DNA of 64,000 bases from Serilophus lunatus (Eukaryota; Chordata; Aves; Passeriformes; Eurylaimidae), in assembly GCA_013399895.1 (NCBI GenBank), contig VXBA01004184.1, forward strand, positions 415 to 64,414, given 5' to 3'. Shown in pieces: positions 23,760 to 38,906 of the stretch (position 1 is its first letter; each line of letters opens with the position of its first letter). A program made the translations under genes and the position numbers. Under the pieces are notes generated by a model. It was given only the letters and a program-made list of their open reading frames with translations, was not told the DNA's origin and ran no database searches.

Positions 23760-26700
23760 AGGAGAGGCTGCAGAGCTCAGGATATCAGTGAATTCACAGC
23801 AGAACCAAAGCGCTGGCTGCGTTCAGGCACTGCGTTGCACAGAACAGAGTGATGTGTGTCTGAGTTGTTTATTATGGGGAGGAGGCAGTTCACAGTATCT
23901 CTGCTTATAATAACCTTCGAGTTATTTTTTCTAAAGCAAAAACCTGTACTCTGGGAAAGCTGGCTGCTTCTTACCTTCCTTTTGGGACGCTAAGGGTATG
24001 GTGGGTTAAGGATGCGCAGGGTCCAGCACAGTACTATTGTCTTGTCAGCATTTCTGAACGCCAAGAATGTATCTGGGCAGGTAGCACGAGTGGTCAGTCA
24101 CCTGAAAATGTGCATTATATAAAAAAGAGTGGAAAGTGTCTGATCTCCAAACTTAATTGTGAAAAGGAATCTCTGTTTGTCTGATTTTGTTGTGCTTACA
24201 TACTAGGGTTATACAGCCGTAGTTATTTCATCAGATAGCCAGGGTCAAAAATAAGTCCTGGTGAAAGTAAGATGTCAATAGGATTTATCTCTGTGCCTGG
24301 GGGGCTGGTACTGGGAAGTGGCTGCTCTAGAGGAGATAGATATGGTGATAAAATTCTGCCACCTTGCTTCATGTAGCTTTAAATAATTACTGTTAATTAT
24401 CTACTTTTTAGAGGTTCATAGGAAGCAAGTTTCTGTCTGCTTTTATAAAAAATGCCTGTCACTTTTCAAGATTTGCATGACTCTACCCAGTGCTGTGGAG
24501 AAGGGCACTGCCTGCACAGGTGATAGAGCTGTGCAAGCAGAAAGGAAGAAGATAGGCAGAGTTCATGTGTCCAGCTTGTTAGATGCTCCAGAACACTAGA
24601 TAATATGCATGGCCTGTGTGGAAACTATAATATAATTACAAATGTTAATATACATAAGATCCAGGGCCAGTGTATTTCTCAAAGGCAGCTTTGGTTAGAG
24701 AGAAAAAGAAGCTACAGCCTTTGGTGACAATAAAACCAAAAGGTTGTTTCCTGTGGCTCAGAATCACAGAATCAAAGAATCATTTAGGTTTGAAAAGACC
24801 TTTAGGATCATCAAGTCTAACCTTTGACTGATCTCCATCTTGTCAACCAGACCATGGCACTGAGTGCCACGTCCAGCCATTTGTTGAACAATTCCAGGGA
24901 TGCTGACTCCACCACATCTGTGGGCATCCACTCCTTGGGCCCAGCTATGAGCTAGTTTTTAACACCGCAAAGAGTGCACCTGTCCATGGGCCGACAACTT
25001 TTACTGAAAATTTGTCAAATAATAATTTTGATAATATAAAATTGCTTTGACCTAACCATTTCATCTCACCTAGAAAATCACATACTAGTCTTTGCAACAA
25101 AGGGACTTGGCATCTCATTTGGGGGAAATGTGCTACGTTGCAACACATCTGTCTACTTGATCATCTAGGAACTTGGCTGAAATTACACGATGAAAACTAA
25201 AGCGATTTTATTGTTTCTCTCAATTTTAGCAACGGCCACAAGATGGCACAGAGCCCCTCCTGGTAAGATGTGAATGTGAGCACTGGGAAAAAGAGTTTTC
25301 CAGGCTGCCTGAGGCAGAGGTTGGCTGAGTGTAGGCTTGAAAACGGAACCTGGACACACGATGCCCATGATACCTGTGCTTCAAGTCGTGTCTGGGACGT
25401 GCCAGTCAACCAGAGGGTATCCTGCACCCTGTCTCACCATGGCATGCCCAGAGCAGCCCTGTGCCAGGGGGGCTCCTGCAATGCCAAGAGGCCAGTGGCA
25501 GCTGGGAGAAGGTGGTCTTCAGACCAACATCTTGTTCAAGGGCTCTCTTTTTTGGCACCCCAGCTCACACATAGGGACGGGTGACTTCTTTGCCAGGCTG
25601 GAAGCTGCCCGTGTTTGCCCTTGCCAGCTGGCTGACGTGGGCGGTGTGATCAACATCCACATGTGGGAGCCATATGGCCACCCAGTGACCACAGTTCATG
25701 GAATGCGGGACATGCATCGACTCAGGAAGCCAAGGGGAGTGCTTAGTGGGGCAGCAGAACAGGCAGTCCCCAAGGCTTTGTGGTGGGTCCGAGGGCGGGA
25801 TGCCAGCCACCCAAGGAGATGGCATTTCTGTTAGTGGATGCAGGAGTGACAGCACTGCAGAGCCAAATGTGGCATTAACAGCTGGGGTCTGTGCCAGCTG
25901 CTTTGCTGCTGTGCTACTCTGTTGACTATTGAGTAGCAGTGTCCTACACAAATATTTTGATAATATCTGGAAAGGGGCAGGAAAGAGATACAGTTAATTC
26001 CCACTGGGCTTCACCCCTCTTCAGTCTGTCATGTCCTGTAAATCCCTTGTCCTGATGTAGAAATCCAGCCTGCGCTGTGCAGGCCCCTGGCTGGCATTTG
26101 TGGGTTGTTAAACAGACAGTGGAGGTGTTGAACAGGTTTCCCCCACAGAGTGGAAAGCCGTTAGAATGATGCAGTGTGACTGCACGAGGCTGGAGGTGTG
26201 CAGCATATAGGGATGGGGAGGCTGGCTGGAGGAAACCCAGAGTAACCCCCTGCACTGCTGTTTTGAGCTATTTAACACATCACACAACAAGTCCTGTAGG
26301 GAGGATGTGGTGGCAGTACTTCCTGGGAATCACAGCTGTGCGCAGTCCAGGCTATCCCGTTGCTGGGGGACCTCCCACGACCTTCGGCGCAAGGGGGCGA
26401 GTGAGACCTTTGCAACCCCAGTGATTCCCAATAGCCTTGAAGAGCAGCCACAGCTGTCAATGGCAATGAAATCAGCATCGGGGCAAATTATCTTTTCTCT
26501 CTTACTAACGATAAGAGAGGTAATAATCCTCCTACTGGAATAATTACAGCCAGTGAAAATAACTCCTATTGCCAGTATTTGAAAAGTTACAATTTACATG
26601 AAAAAGAGGCTGATGTGAATAATTATGATTATTTTGTACATGGCTTTTTCTTGTCCTATCTATTGTGATCTGCACAAATCATGGTGTAATAAATGGCAGA

Positions 26701-29700
26701 GCATTAAATGCTGCAGGAAAAGGACTGTAAAATTATGTAGAAACAAAACTGTTTGGTTTTGACTTAAAATAAATGGGTTATCTGTCACAAAGCCAGCTCC
26801 ACATCCTACTGCCAGCTCTTTCTTGATGCTTTCAGAAATCAGTATAATTTCCTCAAAAGTTTAGCAGTCCAACTGCTTTCTGAGTGTCTTCCAGGCACTG
26901 CATGGCTGGACCCAAGTGGATTTGAAGGCAGCTCCCTGGTTCCTTGGGGTATGTGTTGGGAAGGTTGAGGCGCTCTCCTGCCTTGTCAGTTCTTGCTTGC
27001 ACATCGCTGGTAGGGGTCAACCAAGCAGGTGCAGGTCCTGGCCACTGACAGTCCTCACCCCCACTGGGCTTGAAGATGTGTTTTTGCTGGCAGATCAGCC
27101 TAAGCTCCTCCAAATGCCACTCCTCTAGCTACTTGCAATTGAACATTGGATATATGTGAAGGATCATTTGGTATTATCGTTTTGCTATTGCAGTCCCTAA
27201 TGATATCACATTTTTAGTTGCCAAAATAAAGTCTACCAGCTAATGATGTTCCTAATGATGTGTGATTAATTCCCATGTGAACAATTGCTACTCTTTGCTA
27301 TCATCGAGCAGGCTTAGAACAGGCTTTTCTGTTTAGTCCTTCTTGTTCTTGTTTAAAATTTTGAGTTTGTGGGGTTTTTTTGTTTCTTAAACATTCTTTA
27401 TAAAAGTAATTCTTTATAAATCATCATCTCCTTGTAGGTCTGTTAGACCCAAAGTATCTTAATGGGGTTTCGTGAATTTGAATGTAGTTATGCCTGCAAT
27501 GAGTTGGTGTCTTTATTTTGGTATAGCTCATTATAGCTATTAGTGATTGTCATTCATTAGGATTTCAGTTAGAGGTGCTGAGTGCCTAAAAGGACCTGTT
27601 TTTTAAAGCATCTGGCTGCCTGTCACGGGACACCTTTGGATTGTCCTATCGAATATGTTTTGCTACTCCTCTACAGAGAACTTTGTCTCCAAACTTGCTG
27701 ATGTGAGCACAGCAGCTTTAGTCTATTTACCCTTTTCTAGCCAGTAATGAATAGTTATCACATTAGGGTGGTTTTAACTAAAACTCAGACAGTAGCCATG
27801 GATAGTAATGAAGCTTTTAGGGACTCTATTAATAGCATCCAGGACCCTCAGGTTAACAAAAATGGTTTGCGGTGGTGGACAAATAGCAATAGCTGGAAAC
27901 ATTCACAGGCAGCAAAGATTTCTTTAGATGCCCAGGACAAACTGTGTGGCAAGGTGAAGGGCAGGGGAGGAAGGAATAAGCATCTGCCTGCCCCAGGGGT
28001 TCCCAGCTGGCACAGCTTGCACAGAGCTCTCCTGCTGCCCAGGAACNCCAAGCTGAGCCAATTCCCAGAATACTCTCCCATCAAAATGAGACCTCCAATG
28101 GGCTGTAAGTGCCTCTGCATCCCTTCTCTTTACCTGCTGCTGGTATGGTGGTTGTTCTCTATATAGCCCTGCATGCTACATGAAATCCAGGTGAAGGATG
28201 CATAAGTGCCACAGCACCAAGCAAAGATTTAGGGGTAGGTGAAAAACAATAGGGGTGTCTTGGGGCACTCAGGCAGACCCTGAGAATAATCCTGGACCTG
28301 CTGTTTAACTTTGTGTTGTCCAACTGCAAGTATTTAAGATGTCCTCCATCAGCTCTGTATAAATGACACACCAGCCTCAGGTCCCTGCAGTGCTGCAGGT
28401 CCTTCCTTCAACGGTACCAGAACAGCCTGTGTTTGAGATGTCACACTCGCTATTCTCAAAAATAACCAGTTCAGATGGTCAAAATAGAAATGTCAATTTC
28501 CCCACAGCCTATCTGATTCACACCTGATTCTTCTGAGGTATGGAGGGGACGTCTGCCTTAAGATAGACCTTAATAGCCCAAATAAGCCAGTTTCACCTCT
28601 TTGGCTGCATTAGAAATAATTTGAGCCTTAGTTCCTCCAGCCAAATTTAACATTGATGTCAGCAAAACATTTTAACTCCAGGTACCAAAGATGAGCTTCA
28701 GTAGGGGCACAGCAGGGACACACAGGTGCTGCTCACAGGCAGGACTGCTTGTGCTGCGTTTTGACTGATGCTGGTGATGCCAGTGTTTTCAGAACTGGGG
28801 ATTTTAAACCCCAAGTTGTTGCAGGTAGTTGTTTCAGGTAGTTGTTTCAGGAATGAGGAATGACTTTTTATTTGTATCACCTAAAAGTGGCCTGGACAAG
28901 GTTTAGGACTTCAGGTTCTTCTGTGCTGGTACAGGTGCCTGCCTCATTCTCAGGGACATGACCTTTCCCTAGAGAGGATCTTGAGGCTGTGAGAGCTCAA
29001 ATGTCAAAAGGAAATATCACTATCAGGAGGACCTGCCCACACACTTTGCGGTTAATTCAAATTTTGGAGGATGCAAACTCTTGCAACTTAAAAACTGTCT
29101 AAACTGGAAATGATGACACAAAGTTAAAAAACTTACCTTCAGCCACCTAGTTCAGACACTATTTTCCCCTGAATATAACCTTCTGGTCACCTGGGTTGCT
29201 ACAGCACCCAACAAAATGATTGGAAAAATAGTATTAATTCCCAATAGAGCTAATGCAAAATAGGCTGTGAGCAAAATGAAAATCAATCACTATTTAGAGG
29301 AAAAACAATGCAGTGATCTGCAATCAGGAAAACAAATCAAGCAGAGATTTCAGGTGATGAAAGATTTTCAATGAAATTAATTAAGTTGAAGGAAAGAGAG
29401 GAACCGTGACTGTTTTTATTAAGCACATAAGTAAGTTGAGCAAAGTAACTTCTTCCCTGTTCTCTATTTCTTTCCCTGAGAGGACACAGTTTTGCTTGGA
29501 TTTACTGGCACAAGGTAGTTCTAGATGAGGATCTAAGTCAGTCTGGCTGCTAAACTGTCACTCTGGATTTAAGCTAGTGTGAGAGGGAGCCTGCATTCGG
29601 TGAGGTGCATACATTGGGAAAAGTCAAAGGAAAAAGCGTGCTTGGAATATTTGGCAATGGAAAACACGGACAGATGGATGTGGAGGCTGTGGGGCAGCAG

Positions 29701-32700
29701 GTCACAGCCATGTGAGATATGAGGGCAGGAGGGCAGGGTGGGTGCTGGAGGTACCTGTCACAGCTTCTTCAGTCCCCCGTACACAGCACCCCTCTCCATC
29801 TTCGCTCTGGCTTAATCCTTGCTGCCAGCTCCTTGGTACGGGGGATGGGAAGAAAATCCCCTTGTGTGACTGGTGCCCCTTCAGTGGGGTGCTGAGCCCT
29901 GCAGAGCCCTCACCGTTGGAACACACACCAGGGTCACATGGCTAAAGTGGGCAGGGATGTGCTCCCCAGCCTCATAGGATAACATTCTCCTTCCTACCAT
30001 GATGAAGAGTTATGGGCACATTAATAATGTGTTTTAGCACTCCAGAATTTCAATAAAACCAATAGATAACTCTGTCAGCTTGTAGCAAACTGGGAAATTG
30101 CATTAAAAACAGTGGAAGTAAGTCACAGAAAGTTATTTCCTATACCTGAAAGTTTTTAAATCTTGGGGTCTATGAGGCAAAAAACAAATATCACGTCCCA
30201 CTTTGTCGTATGCCTTCTAGTAATACCAGCAGAAGAGGCTGATTTTTGCCTTGACCTTTTACTTCAGGGAGGAGAGGAGAACTATTAGATGAGAGGTTTT
30301 CTCTGTGTGCAGGATACACTGGATTGTGCTCAAGGCCATGTTAAGTGGAGTGACTGACACCTTAGTTGAAATGCCAAAAAGATACTGATTCAGTGAAACA
30401 AATAAGGCATATTTGAGGGGTTATTGGAATGAAGCAATTGTCTGAAGTTGCATCAGCAACTTACAGCAGCACACGTGTCCCCAGAGGTTCCTGCTTAGCA
30501 TGACCCAAGGGTTCACAGTTTGCTCTCTACAGGGTATTGCATTAGAGGGTGAGTTTTGACAGTGCATTTTAGAGAATGCCAGCCTCAGAAACCTCAGGTT
30601 TCAGTGCTCATGAGCTGCTACAGTGTTGATATCAGCAGCAGACCGAGACTCTCAGCAAGTAACTGGTCTGCTGGGAGTGCTTTAACCCATCTCAGGGCTG
30701 TAGAAGCAACTGGATGAGTGGTAGCTAAGTTGGTCACATCACTGTGTTCCATTGACAGTCCCTGCTAGATAAGAAAGTTAGGAGGTTTCTCTGTTGGTTG
30801 CTGAGGACCAACCTCCCACAGGAGGTCTTTCCTTCTCCAAACCCATCAGTATGGTGATAAATAAGTAATTTAAACTAATAAAAGTATTTCAAGCATTAAA
30901 ATTAGGGAGAGGTAAAGGGCAAGGACCCAACTAAGAGGCTACTGTCACTATCACAACAACAAAACTTGGGCAGGTGTAGAAGTCCCATGACTAGCACCAA
31001 GTGAAGCTTTGCCCTAAATAGGAAGAGGAAGGCATTGAAGGCGTGAGAAGGTGCATGGTTGTTTATCTGCAGGCTCGGGGGCCATATCACTGTCATCTGG
31101 AAAATGCATTGTGGTCAGATGTTTGCACAGAGGAGCTGTGGGGAAATTTACTGCTTTTCTGAGTCGGAGACTGTGGTGGAAGGCTATCACAGGGAAGAAA
31201 TATAATGGAGCAAAGAAGACATAGCCCCAGCCACCAAGTGATCTTTGCAGTTAAATGGCATACGGTACAACTTTATGGGGTTCTCGCTTTTCCCTCTTCA
31301 CACGCCCCTTGATGATCACAACTCACTGTTCTGTGCAGCCTTGTGCTCTCTCTGTGCTGGGAAGGAGAGCAGCACTGCCACTGGATGGTGTCTTTTTTGG
31401 CCAAGTTTCCTGCTCAAGTTTTGTTTGAGTTTTTTTCCTAGAAAACAGGGCAGTCTTGGAGTGGGAAGCCCACGGAAGGCCTGGCAGCAGTGTATGCTGG
31501 CAGAGCTGTCACATTGTCAGGGTTTGGGGCAAAAGCTGTCTACAGCATGAGACCACGGGGTTGTAAATATATGTGCTCTTTTGAATTCTCTACAGTGATG
31601 AGTGGTTGGGTAACACAGGGGGATTAAATGAAAGTGAATATGCCTTAGTGAAAACCAGTGACTCTCTGCAGGTGCATGGTTTTAAACATGTTTTAACTGC
31701 AAGATGCTGAAAGCCAAGATGTCCAAGCTCAAAATTAAATTCCAGTGTCAGAGACTGGAGCTCAACTTACCAAACCACATTTTCTTTGCTTCATGTCTGT
31801 GCAAGGAGGAAATCTCACAGAGCCTGAACTTATCAGCCAAATTCATGGTTTTTACTCTTCTGGTTTATTCTGACTGTAATATGTCAGCACAGCTCTATAA
31901 ATATGCTTATATGCCTCCTTGACCTGAAAAGCAAAGCAAACATGAACGACTTAATTTTTTACTCTAAAAGGCAGCCCTGCAAAGGTTAGCAATCAATCCC
32001 ATCACTGACATATTACATTTTCTATAACTGCACAGATAGATCTATGGTTCAGGGTAGTGTCATTTACTTTAAGTCCTGTTATTCCAATCACACAGTTTAA
32101 TTATGTTGAAAACTCAGTAGCATGTACAGAAAGGCAAAAACCATTTGCCATCATTAGCTGCCCTCTGCCCCTAGTGCTTTGGAGCTATTGACAGAGCTTA
32201 CATCTCTGTTAGGAAACAAGTATTCAGCCACTTAATCCTTGATGAGACATTGATCTTCATCAGAACTGGGACAGGTGCTAACAGTGCTGGTGTGGTATAA
32301 GGTTCATGCAAGACAGATAAACACTATGCCCAAGACCTCTAGCACAGCCTGGGCACATCCACCTTCTGCTGCCAGCTCTTTGGTTAGCTGGGCACAGCTT
32401 ATGCCTCACATAAAATTGGAAACCAGTGGTGTGCTTGAACCTGGGTAGGACTTCTTATGTTGGGGTTTGTAGTGACACTGGCAGCAAGTCTGGTGCAGGT
32501 CACCTGAGGCATCTGAGTGATCCAGTGACTTCTGTGTGCCAGCCTGTCCCTGGCAAGGAGCTGTCCCTAAGTGCTGGAGCTTCAGGGACCCTCCACTAAA
32601 TACTCTTTTCCATGTTTCCCCCTTCCCTTGAGTGCAGTCCAAGCCCTGCCAGGCAGCAGTGACTGTGTGCAGGCAGCTCCCGTACCATGGTGTGACACAG

Positions 32701-35700
32701 ATGCTTTATCAGCCATCACCACTATGTTGTTAGCAAGGCTGCCATACTCTGGTTTGATTTTTCGTGCTGTTCTTTGAGTTTTTGCTTATCTGCTGCCTTC
32801 CTGTGTGTGGCTCATCTCTCCAGCAAAAACAGGAATAGGTTTTTGGTATGCAATAATGAAAAGGAAATTAAAATGTAACTCCTTGGCACAAGTAATATCT
32901 GACAAACCTCCCTCTCGAGTCAGTTTACTCTGCCTTCTGGAAATACTGAAACAAAGAAGGAACAAGCTATTCCTAAATTTCTATTTATCAGAGTTATTAT
33001 TAAACTATATTCCTAACTTTGCTTTCAATTTCAGGAAATGGAAACATATCAAATGTAACACTGTCTTTTTGGTACAGATTCATTATCACCTTTCCAAATG
33101 AGGTGAGAAGGACTTGGATCTTATTTGTCACCTCTCCTTTGCCAAGTTATTTCTAGTTCTTAATTGTTGGGATAATTTTCTTTCTGAAAAATGTGTGTTT
33201 ATGGAACACTCTTCCTTCCCATACCTCTGTGAATCCTCTGACAGCTTTTCTGCATCTGGCCTCCTGCAGCAAAAGTTCCACAGTTTAATAATGTACTGTG
33301 TCTGTGTGGCAGGGTATGGTTATTGTTCCTTAAGGAAGGAATACTCGAGGGTGTGGGGTCCTGAGAGGTGACTGTGACAATGAGACAATGGCCTTATGTC
33401 ATTAGCTTTTAGCTCTTTTCCTGTGCTGTTTCTATCTGTTCCACTGTGTGTGCCTGTGGATGCAAAGGGTTAGCTCATGCTCGTGAGCAGTGCTGTGCTG
33501 GAGCCAGCAGCCACCTGAGTGCCCAAGAAGGCCACCCTTGCACTGGGGACAAGGTGGCAGCAGGGGTAGAGTCAAGCCCTCATTTGCTGGTGCAGAGTGG
33601 GGCTGGATGCAGTGGCAAGTGCTGAGTGGATGTAGCTGCTAGAAAATGCCCCCACATGGGGCAATGGAGAAATTTCCTCAGGGGAAAAGCCTCTTAGCTA
33701 AACTGCTGGTTCTCATCCTTATGTATGAAAACCAAAATGCAATGCAGTTTAGAAGACAAGTGGAAAAATAAGCATGAAGGATGAAAGGTGATGAATCCAG
33801 GGAGTTTTAGGAACACATTTATTTCAGGAAAACAATATACATACATTTCAACCTAGCCTACACTAGTGATGCTTAGGAGACTAGGAACAAAGCATTCTGA
33901 CAGGAAAAGTCCAAAAATATAGGTAAAAGCCTCCAAAACTCACATGTGCTACATTGCAGGAGTGATGCTCCTCCCGGTCTGAAAGTGCCTCTGTTCAAAT
34001 GCAGGAATGGAGAGAATAACTACAGGGATATTACAGCTGAGGCTGAGGATAAATTGGTTTCCTCTCCTAGGAGCAGACAAGGTCAGAGCATGTGTTACAA
34101 TTACCAGAATTACCAGACCTACCTCCACCCTCCTCTGTTGCTTCCTCTTTAGCAAAACTCTTGTTTGGTTGTTGGTTTTTTTTTTGAGTGTCTTGTGGTT
34201 GAGGCAAAGAGATAAGAAATCTGCTGGAGCTCTTGAAACATCAAATGTCTCCACTCAAGCACAGGGCACTCAGAAGCAAAATGATTCTTTGAAAGGGAGA
34301 GAGAGCAAAAGGCTTTTTTTCAGCTCAAGAAATCAATTATGAGAGTCAATATAATGAGGCTGGATAAGCTGGTGTTCATCCTGAAGAGCACTAAGGATCC
34401 ATTCCAATATCTGTGCAGGTCATATGTAAAATTCATTCAAAACAGAAACATCTGTAGGATGTATTTATACAGCATTGTATGAGTGGGCTATTGCTGCAGC
34501 CCACCTTGAACAAAGCATGCTTGGCTGTACAAATCCTGCCATCCTTATCTTTGTTTTTCTCCTTCTTGAACATGAAAACATAAACTGTATATAAATTAAG
34601 CTTTGGAATATTAATGAAGGTGGGGACCCTCCACACCCAAAGGATTGTACTGGAAAGTAACCTTTCAAACTGATAATATAGGAAAAAGGTGTAATAGTTG
34701 AAGGGTAGGAAGTTAAAAAAACAAATGAAAAAATATGAACCCCAAACCACATTTAAGAATGGTTTTGCCTTGCTGCCATGGAAAAGGTGGTACTTTCAGA
34801 CGTCACTCAGACTGGCTTGTGAAGGTTTGCAGCATCCCATGTAGGTGTTGCCCCTGTTGCACACCACAGCCAAAACCAAAACATCTAGTTCCGCTTAGTG
34901 TACTGTTATAGCAAAACACAAACACATGTAGTCTGTGTAAGTTTAGCATCCTCCAGCACTGACATTCAGCAGGAGACTAGTGAAAAATGCCAGCTACTCA
35001 GTAGGACCTAACATGTGCAGCCTCCTCCTGTCTTCCTTGGGGGAAAGAATTCTTCTGTCCTGCTGTAGGCAGGTGCCACTGGCCTTACTGGCACAGACCT
35101 AACTTCTTCCAGTGCTGTTTGGCTGCCACCATCCCAGAGGTCCTCTACTGCCATATCTTTGTCCTGTGGTCACTTCCAGTGGCGGAGCTCATCAGTCCTG
35201 ACTGTATCTATCTCTGTCCCTGTCCCCACACCCATGGTCTTCTCCCCCAGCCAGCTCACCCTCCTGGCTTACATCTGTCTTTGGGGCTCTTTCCTAGATC
35301 ACCTCCTCCAAATTAGCTGCTTCTCACCTGCACCTCCTCTTCTCTGCCATGGAACACTCATCCATCCCTTCTCTCTCCTCCATGGGCCAAGTTCTATGTC
35401 CTTCTGGAACTAGGATTTCTTTGACCCCACCATCAACTTCAGTTTCTGCAGATCCTGATACCAACATGAGCCTGCATCAGCACCACTGCAGCCACCATTG
35501 ATGGAGGAGATCATCTTGTCCTCCACTTGCCAAAGGTGACACAAAATTGGGCTCTGTGCCCGAAACAGGGCTGGGAGGGTCTGTACTCTGAAGACACCCT
35601 ATTCGCCCCATTCTATAAGAGGGGCAGAGCTCCTGGACAGCAGGCACTGCATGTGAGTCCACCCAGGGATAGATCCCACCACACCGACTTCAGCTGGTCC

Positions 35701-36780
35701 TTGTCTCCATCTGAGAGGGCCACAAAACCACATGGAAGCTACTCAAGGCTTTCTGCCTCACCTAGTGGAGGCTGGGCAGCCTGTCCTGCTGGCAACAGGG
35801 CCAGCAAGAGGGGCATGTCCCTTTCACACCTTGGTTTTGGACTGCAGCACACCTCCCATCTCTGTCTCCCAGAGGTGGAAGGATGTCTCCTCAGCCAGCT
35901 TGTCTCTCAGTTGTCCTTCAAAGATGTGCTTGTGAGTGATGGATCTGGGATGGACTCTGTTGGCTGCTTGCTCAGTGATGACTTAGGCTATGGACAGGGC
36001 TTCTTCCACAGCCTCTTCCTGTGGTGGGTGTCTGACCCCATTTTGGTGAGCCTGTGGGTGGAGTGTCTCCAGCAGTGGGTTCTCAGGAAGGTGTGATCTA
36101 CCTGCTGGGGCTACAGCTGTGTTTCTGCAGAGCTGACACTATGTGACTCTTGATGCTGTCTCACACTCTGTGAACACAAATACACTTGTCAAAAAGTCTC
36201 ACCTAAAAAGAAAAGCACTGTGCTTTAACGGTGTCCACTGCATTGTTTCATCGTGCCACACCATCAGACACTGAAGCACACTGTTGCCCAAAGCATCACC
36301 CCTCACAAAGCTCCAGGGAGGTATATGTTCCCTTCCTCACTGGTCTGTGGCTTTTGTCCACTTAACATTTCAGAGTTTAACACCTTTTCTACCCCACACA
36401 CCAAACCCATTGGAAAGGTGGGTGTCCCTGCCTTTCGGCTCCTCCTTGGTGGATACGTCCACTCTGCATGTTCAAGGGGCAGCAGCATGCACACTCAGTG
36501 CTGCATTTTCCCCATCCCTGGCATTATAGCCAGGTTTTTGGACAGGAGTACAGACAGATAGGATATTCCAGATGAAATCTTACCCCACTCCTTTAATTTT
36601 CCCTGCCTGAAGTGATTTTCTACTGCTGCTCATTTCCTCTCCTTTTACAGCCAGGTCTGCGTGTGACCTGGCACTTGTGGTGTGCTCTTCCCTTCAACAC
36701 TGCTGATTTCCTCAAATACCACCCCTATCTTCAAGAAAGGCATGAAAGAACATCCAGAGAACTGAAGGACAGTCAGGCCC
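23760..36780. other. Long intergenic stretch with scattered repeats
   Basis: About 13 kb in which I recognise no gene. A CR1 element sits at 24761-25008. Open frames of up to about 165 codons occur on both strands and in several frames at once (for example near 25.3-25.9 kb and 35.5-36.1 kb), lack known motifs, and are best explained by chance in locally GC-rich sequence. One ambiguous base (N) is at 28047. Confidence 0.45.
24761..25008 (-). repeat. CR1 LINE fragment
   Basis: Begins with the reverse complement of the CR1 terminus (GAATCACAGAATCAAAGAAT, then CATTTAGGTTTGAAAAGACC) and continues through CATGGCACTGAGTGCCACGT, TCCACTCCTTGGGC and a GCAAAGAGTGCACCTGTCC stretch, all CR1-like in reverse orientation. 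The right edge is approximate. Confidence 0.82.
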
Positions 36781-36784
36781 TATG

Positions 36785-37455
36785 ATTCCTGCAGCTGAGC
36801 AGGAACAACTCCATATACCAGTAGAGGCTGGGGCTGACCAGCTGGAAACCACATTGTCAGAGAAGGACCTGGGATCCAGGTGGAAACCAAGCTGCCCATG
36901 GGCCAGCAATGTGCCATGGCAGCAAGGACAAACAACAGCAACCGGGGCTGCATGGGGATAAACACTGCCAGATGGTCAAGGACTTCTCTTCCTAGCACTG
37001 GGTGCTGGGTCCAGTGCTGGGCCACCGAGTACAAGAAAGACATGGACTTACTGGAGCACATCCAGGGAAGGGCCACGAAGACAACTAAGGGACTGGAGCA
37101 GCTCTCATAAGAGAAGAGGCTGAAAGAGCTGCGATTGTTCAGCCTGGAGAAGACAAGGATCTGATCCATGTGTATGAACAACCAATGAGAGTAAAGAAGA
37201 TGGAACTCTTCTCAGCAGTGACAGAGAAAGGGCAAGAAGGAAAAGGCACAAAGTGAAATACAGAAAAGTCTGATTAAACATAAGAAAAAAAGTTTGCTTT
37301 TAGAATGATCAAGCACTGAACTCAGGTTGCCCGGAGAACTTGTGAAGATATCCTTGGAGGTATTGGAAACCAGATTGGACACGGCCCCAGACAACAGGCT
37401 TTGAGCAAAAGGTTGGAGAAAAACTCCAAGAGGTTCTTTCCAATGTCGATAACTG
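36785..37455 (+). repeat. CR1 LINE fragment, degraded
   Basis: Recognisable CR1 pieces in plus orientation appear in the expected order: GAGAAGGACCTGGGATCCAG, AGTACAAGAAAGACATGGAC, ACTGGAGCACATCCAGGGAA, CTAAGGGACTGGAGCAGCTC, TCAGCCTGGAGAAGACAAGG and a degenerate end with AACTCCAAGAGGTTCTTTCC. Many indels; no intact frame. Confidence 0.8.
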
Positions 37456-38906
37456 TGAACAAAGCCATCATCCTGAATTCTCAGTCAAAAATAACTCACA
37501 GCATCAGCCTCTCTGGGAAATGCAGCTGCACCTCTCACAGGCAAACGTCTCCCACAGGCTTTCCCTTGTGGCTCTTTTCACTCAGGTCTTTCCTGGCCTT
37601 AAACAACTGCAGTGACTCTCCTGCCCCTCTTTTATGCTGGAACCCAAAGAGTCACTGCAACATTTCATGACAGCATGCTCTCCTGCCCTCTTCTGCCACA
37701 GCACCCCAGATGGTATCTGAGGGTCTTATCAGTGTGTGGATCAGAGACATTTTTTGTGGCTCCTGCCTTCCACACTGACTGTTTGTCCTCCATGCCAGGC
37801 ACACTCAGGACTTTGGATGCCTGTTTGCTTCCTGAGGGCTGTGATCAGCACGCACATCTCTGTGGCTATAGGATGACTGCAAACGGCATAAGCCTTGTGG
37901 AGGAGAAGAGCAAGTGGGTCATATCTTTGGGTTCCTCTGTTTGGTCCTCTCCCCTGCACAGCTTTGTTTGATAGCTGTGCTGCAACAAAGTCTAACAGCT
38001 GGTCAGGTACTAAGGGTAAGTGTGCAGCAAGGCAGTGCCTCACTGACTATAGTGCACCCTGATTATTGATACCAATTAAATTGCCTATTACTGAGCCCTT
38101 TGGGGCTTACAACTCTGTCTGGTCCCTCTACTCCTGTCAATGCAGAATCTGAGAGGTGAAGCTCTTTCCCACCCATGTGAGATACCAATGTCTTGGTTTA
38201 CTCACCAGCCTGAAGCTCTTGGATGCTTTGGCTGTACCTGTGCTCAAATAGGAACACATGCTGGAGCCCTAACACTGGTCCCATGACGGCCATTCTCCTG
38301 CTCCATCCTTGCCTTACACACAAAACCCATCCCAAGGGACCATTTGGATGCAGCAGTCCTTGTCTGGGGAGGGCTGGGGAGGCTTTCTAAAGCCTAGAGA
38401 GAGCCTACACTATGTGCCAAGCTGCTCCATGTGCCCACCTCCATGTCCAGAGCTGTGCAAGCATAACTCAACACTCGGTTGGAGGGCCCTGTACCTCCAG
38501 CTGCATGGGGTCATCTGATACCAGATATTGCATCTTCCTGGCCTTACTTAGCTTAGATTTCAGCACAGCATTTCAAATCACAGTTGTTGAATGCCACTGC
38601 TAGTGGTAGAACACACCCTTTTAAAAAGTGCAGAGTGGCGAGATGTTACAGCTCACTGTAAAGTATTGCCACCATTGATTTGCTCAGCAGATTGGCATCT
38701 TCTCTTACACAGGAGGAGGAGGTGCTATGGAAACCCTCAAGTACCAGGGAGATGTTGGTGCTGGGCATCTGCCCTGCACATGCAGATCATGCCTGTCCTC
38801 CAGCTCCACTGACTGCCCTGGCTGTGGCTGCACAGACCCCACCTGCCCCGCCTCGGGTGGGACTCAATGCTGACTTCGTCACATTAAATCTACAGGTAAC
38901 ATCACT

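Noticed and set aside
22818..23910. Long plus-strand open frames of about 280-300 codons in GC-rich sequence
   Set aside because: They are shadows opposite opsin exon 1 and its CpG island, rich in Pro, Arg and Ala with no domain.
25337..25951. Overlapping open frames on both strands, up to 165 codons
   Set aside because: Two strands are open at once with no motif on either; no exon structure is convincing.
35527..36096. Plus-strand open frame of 189 codons
   Set aside because: No domain, no good splice or start context, and other frames in the same region are also open; probably chance.
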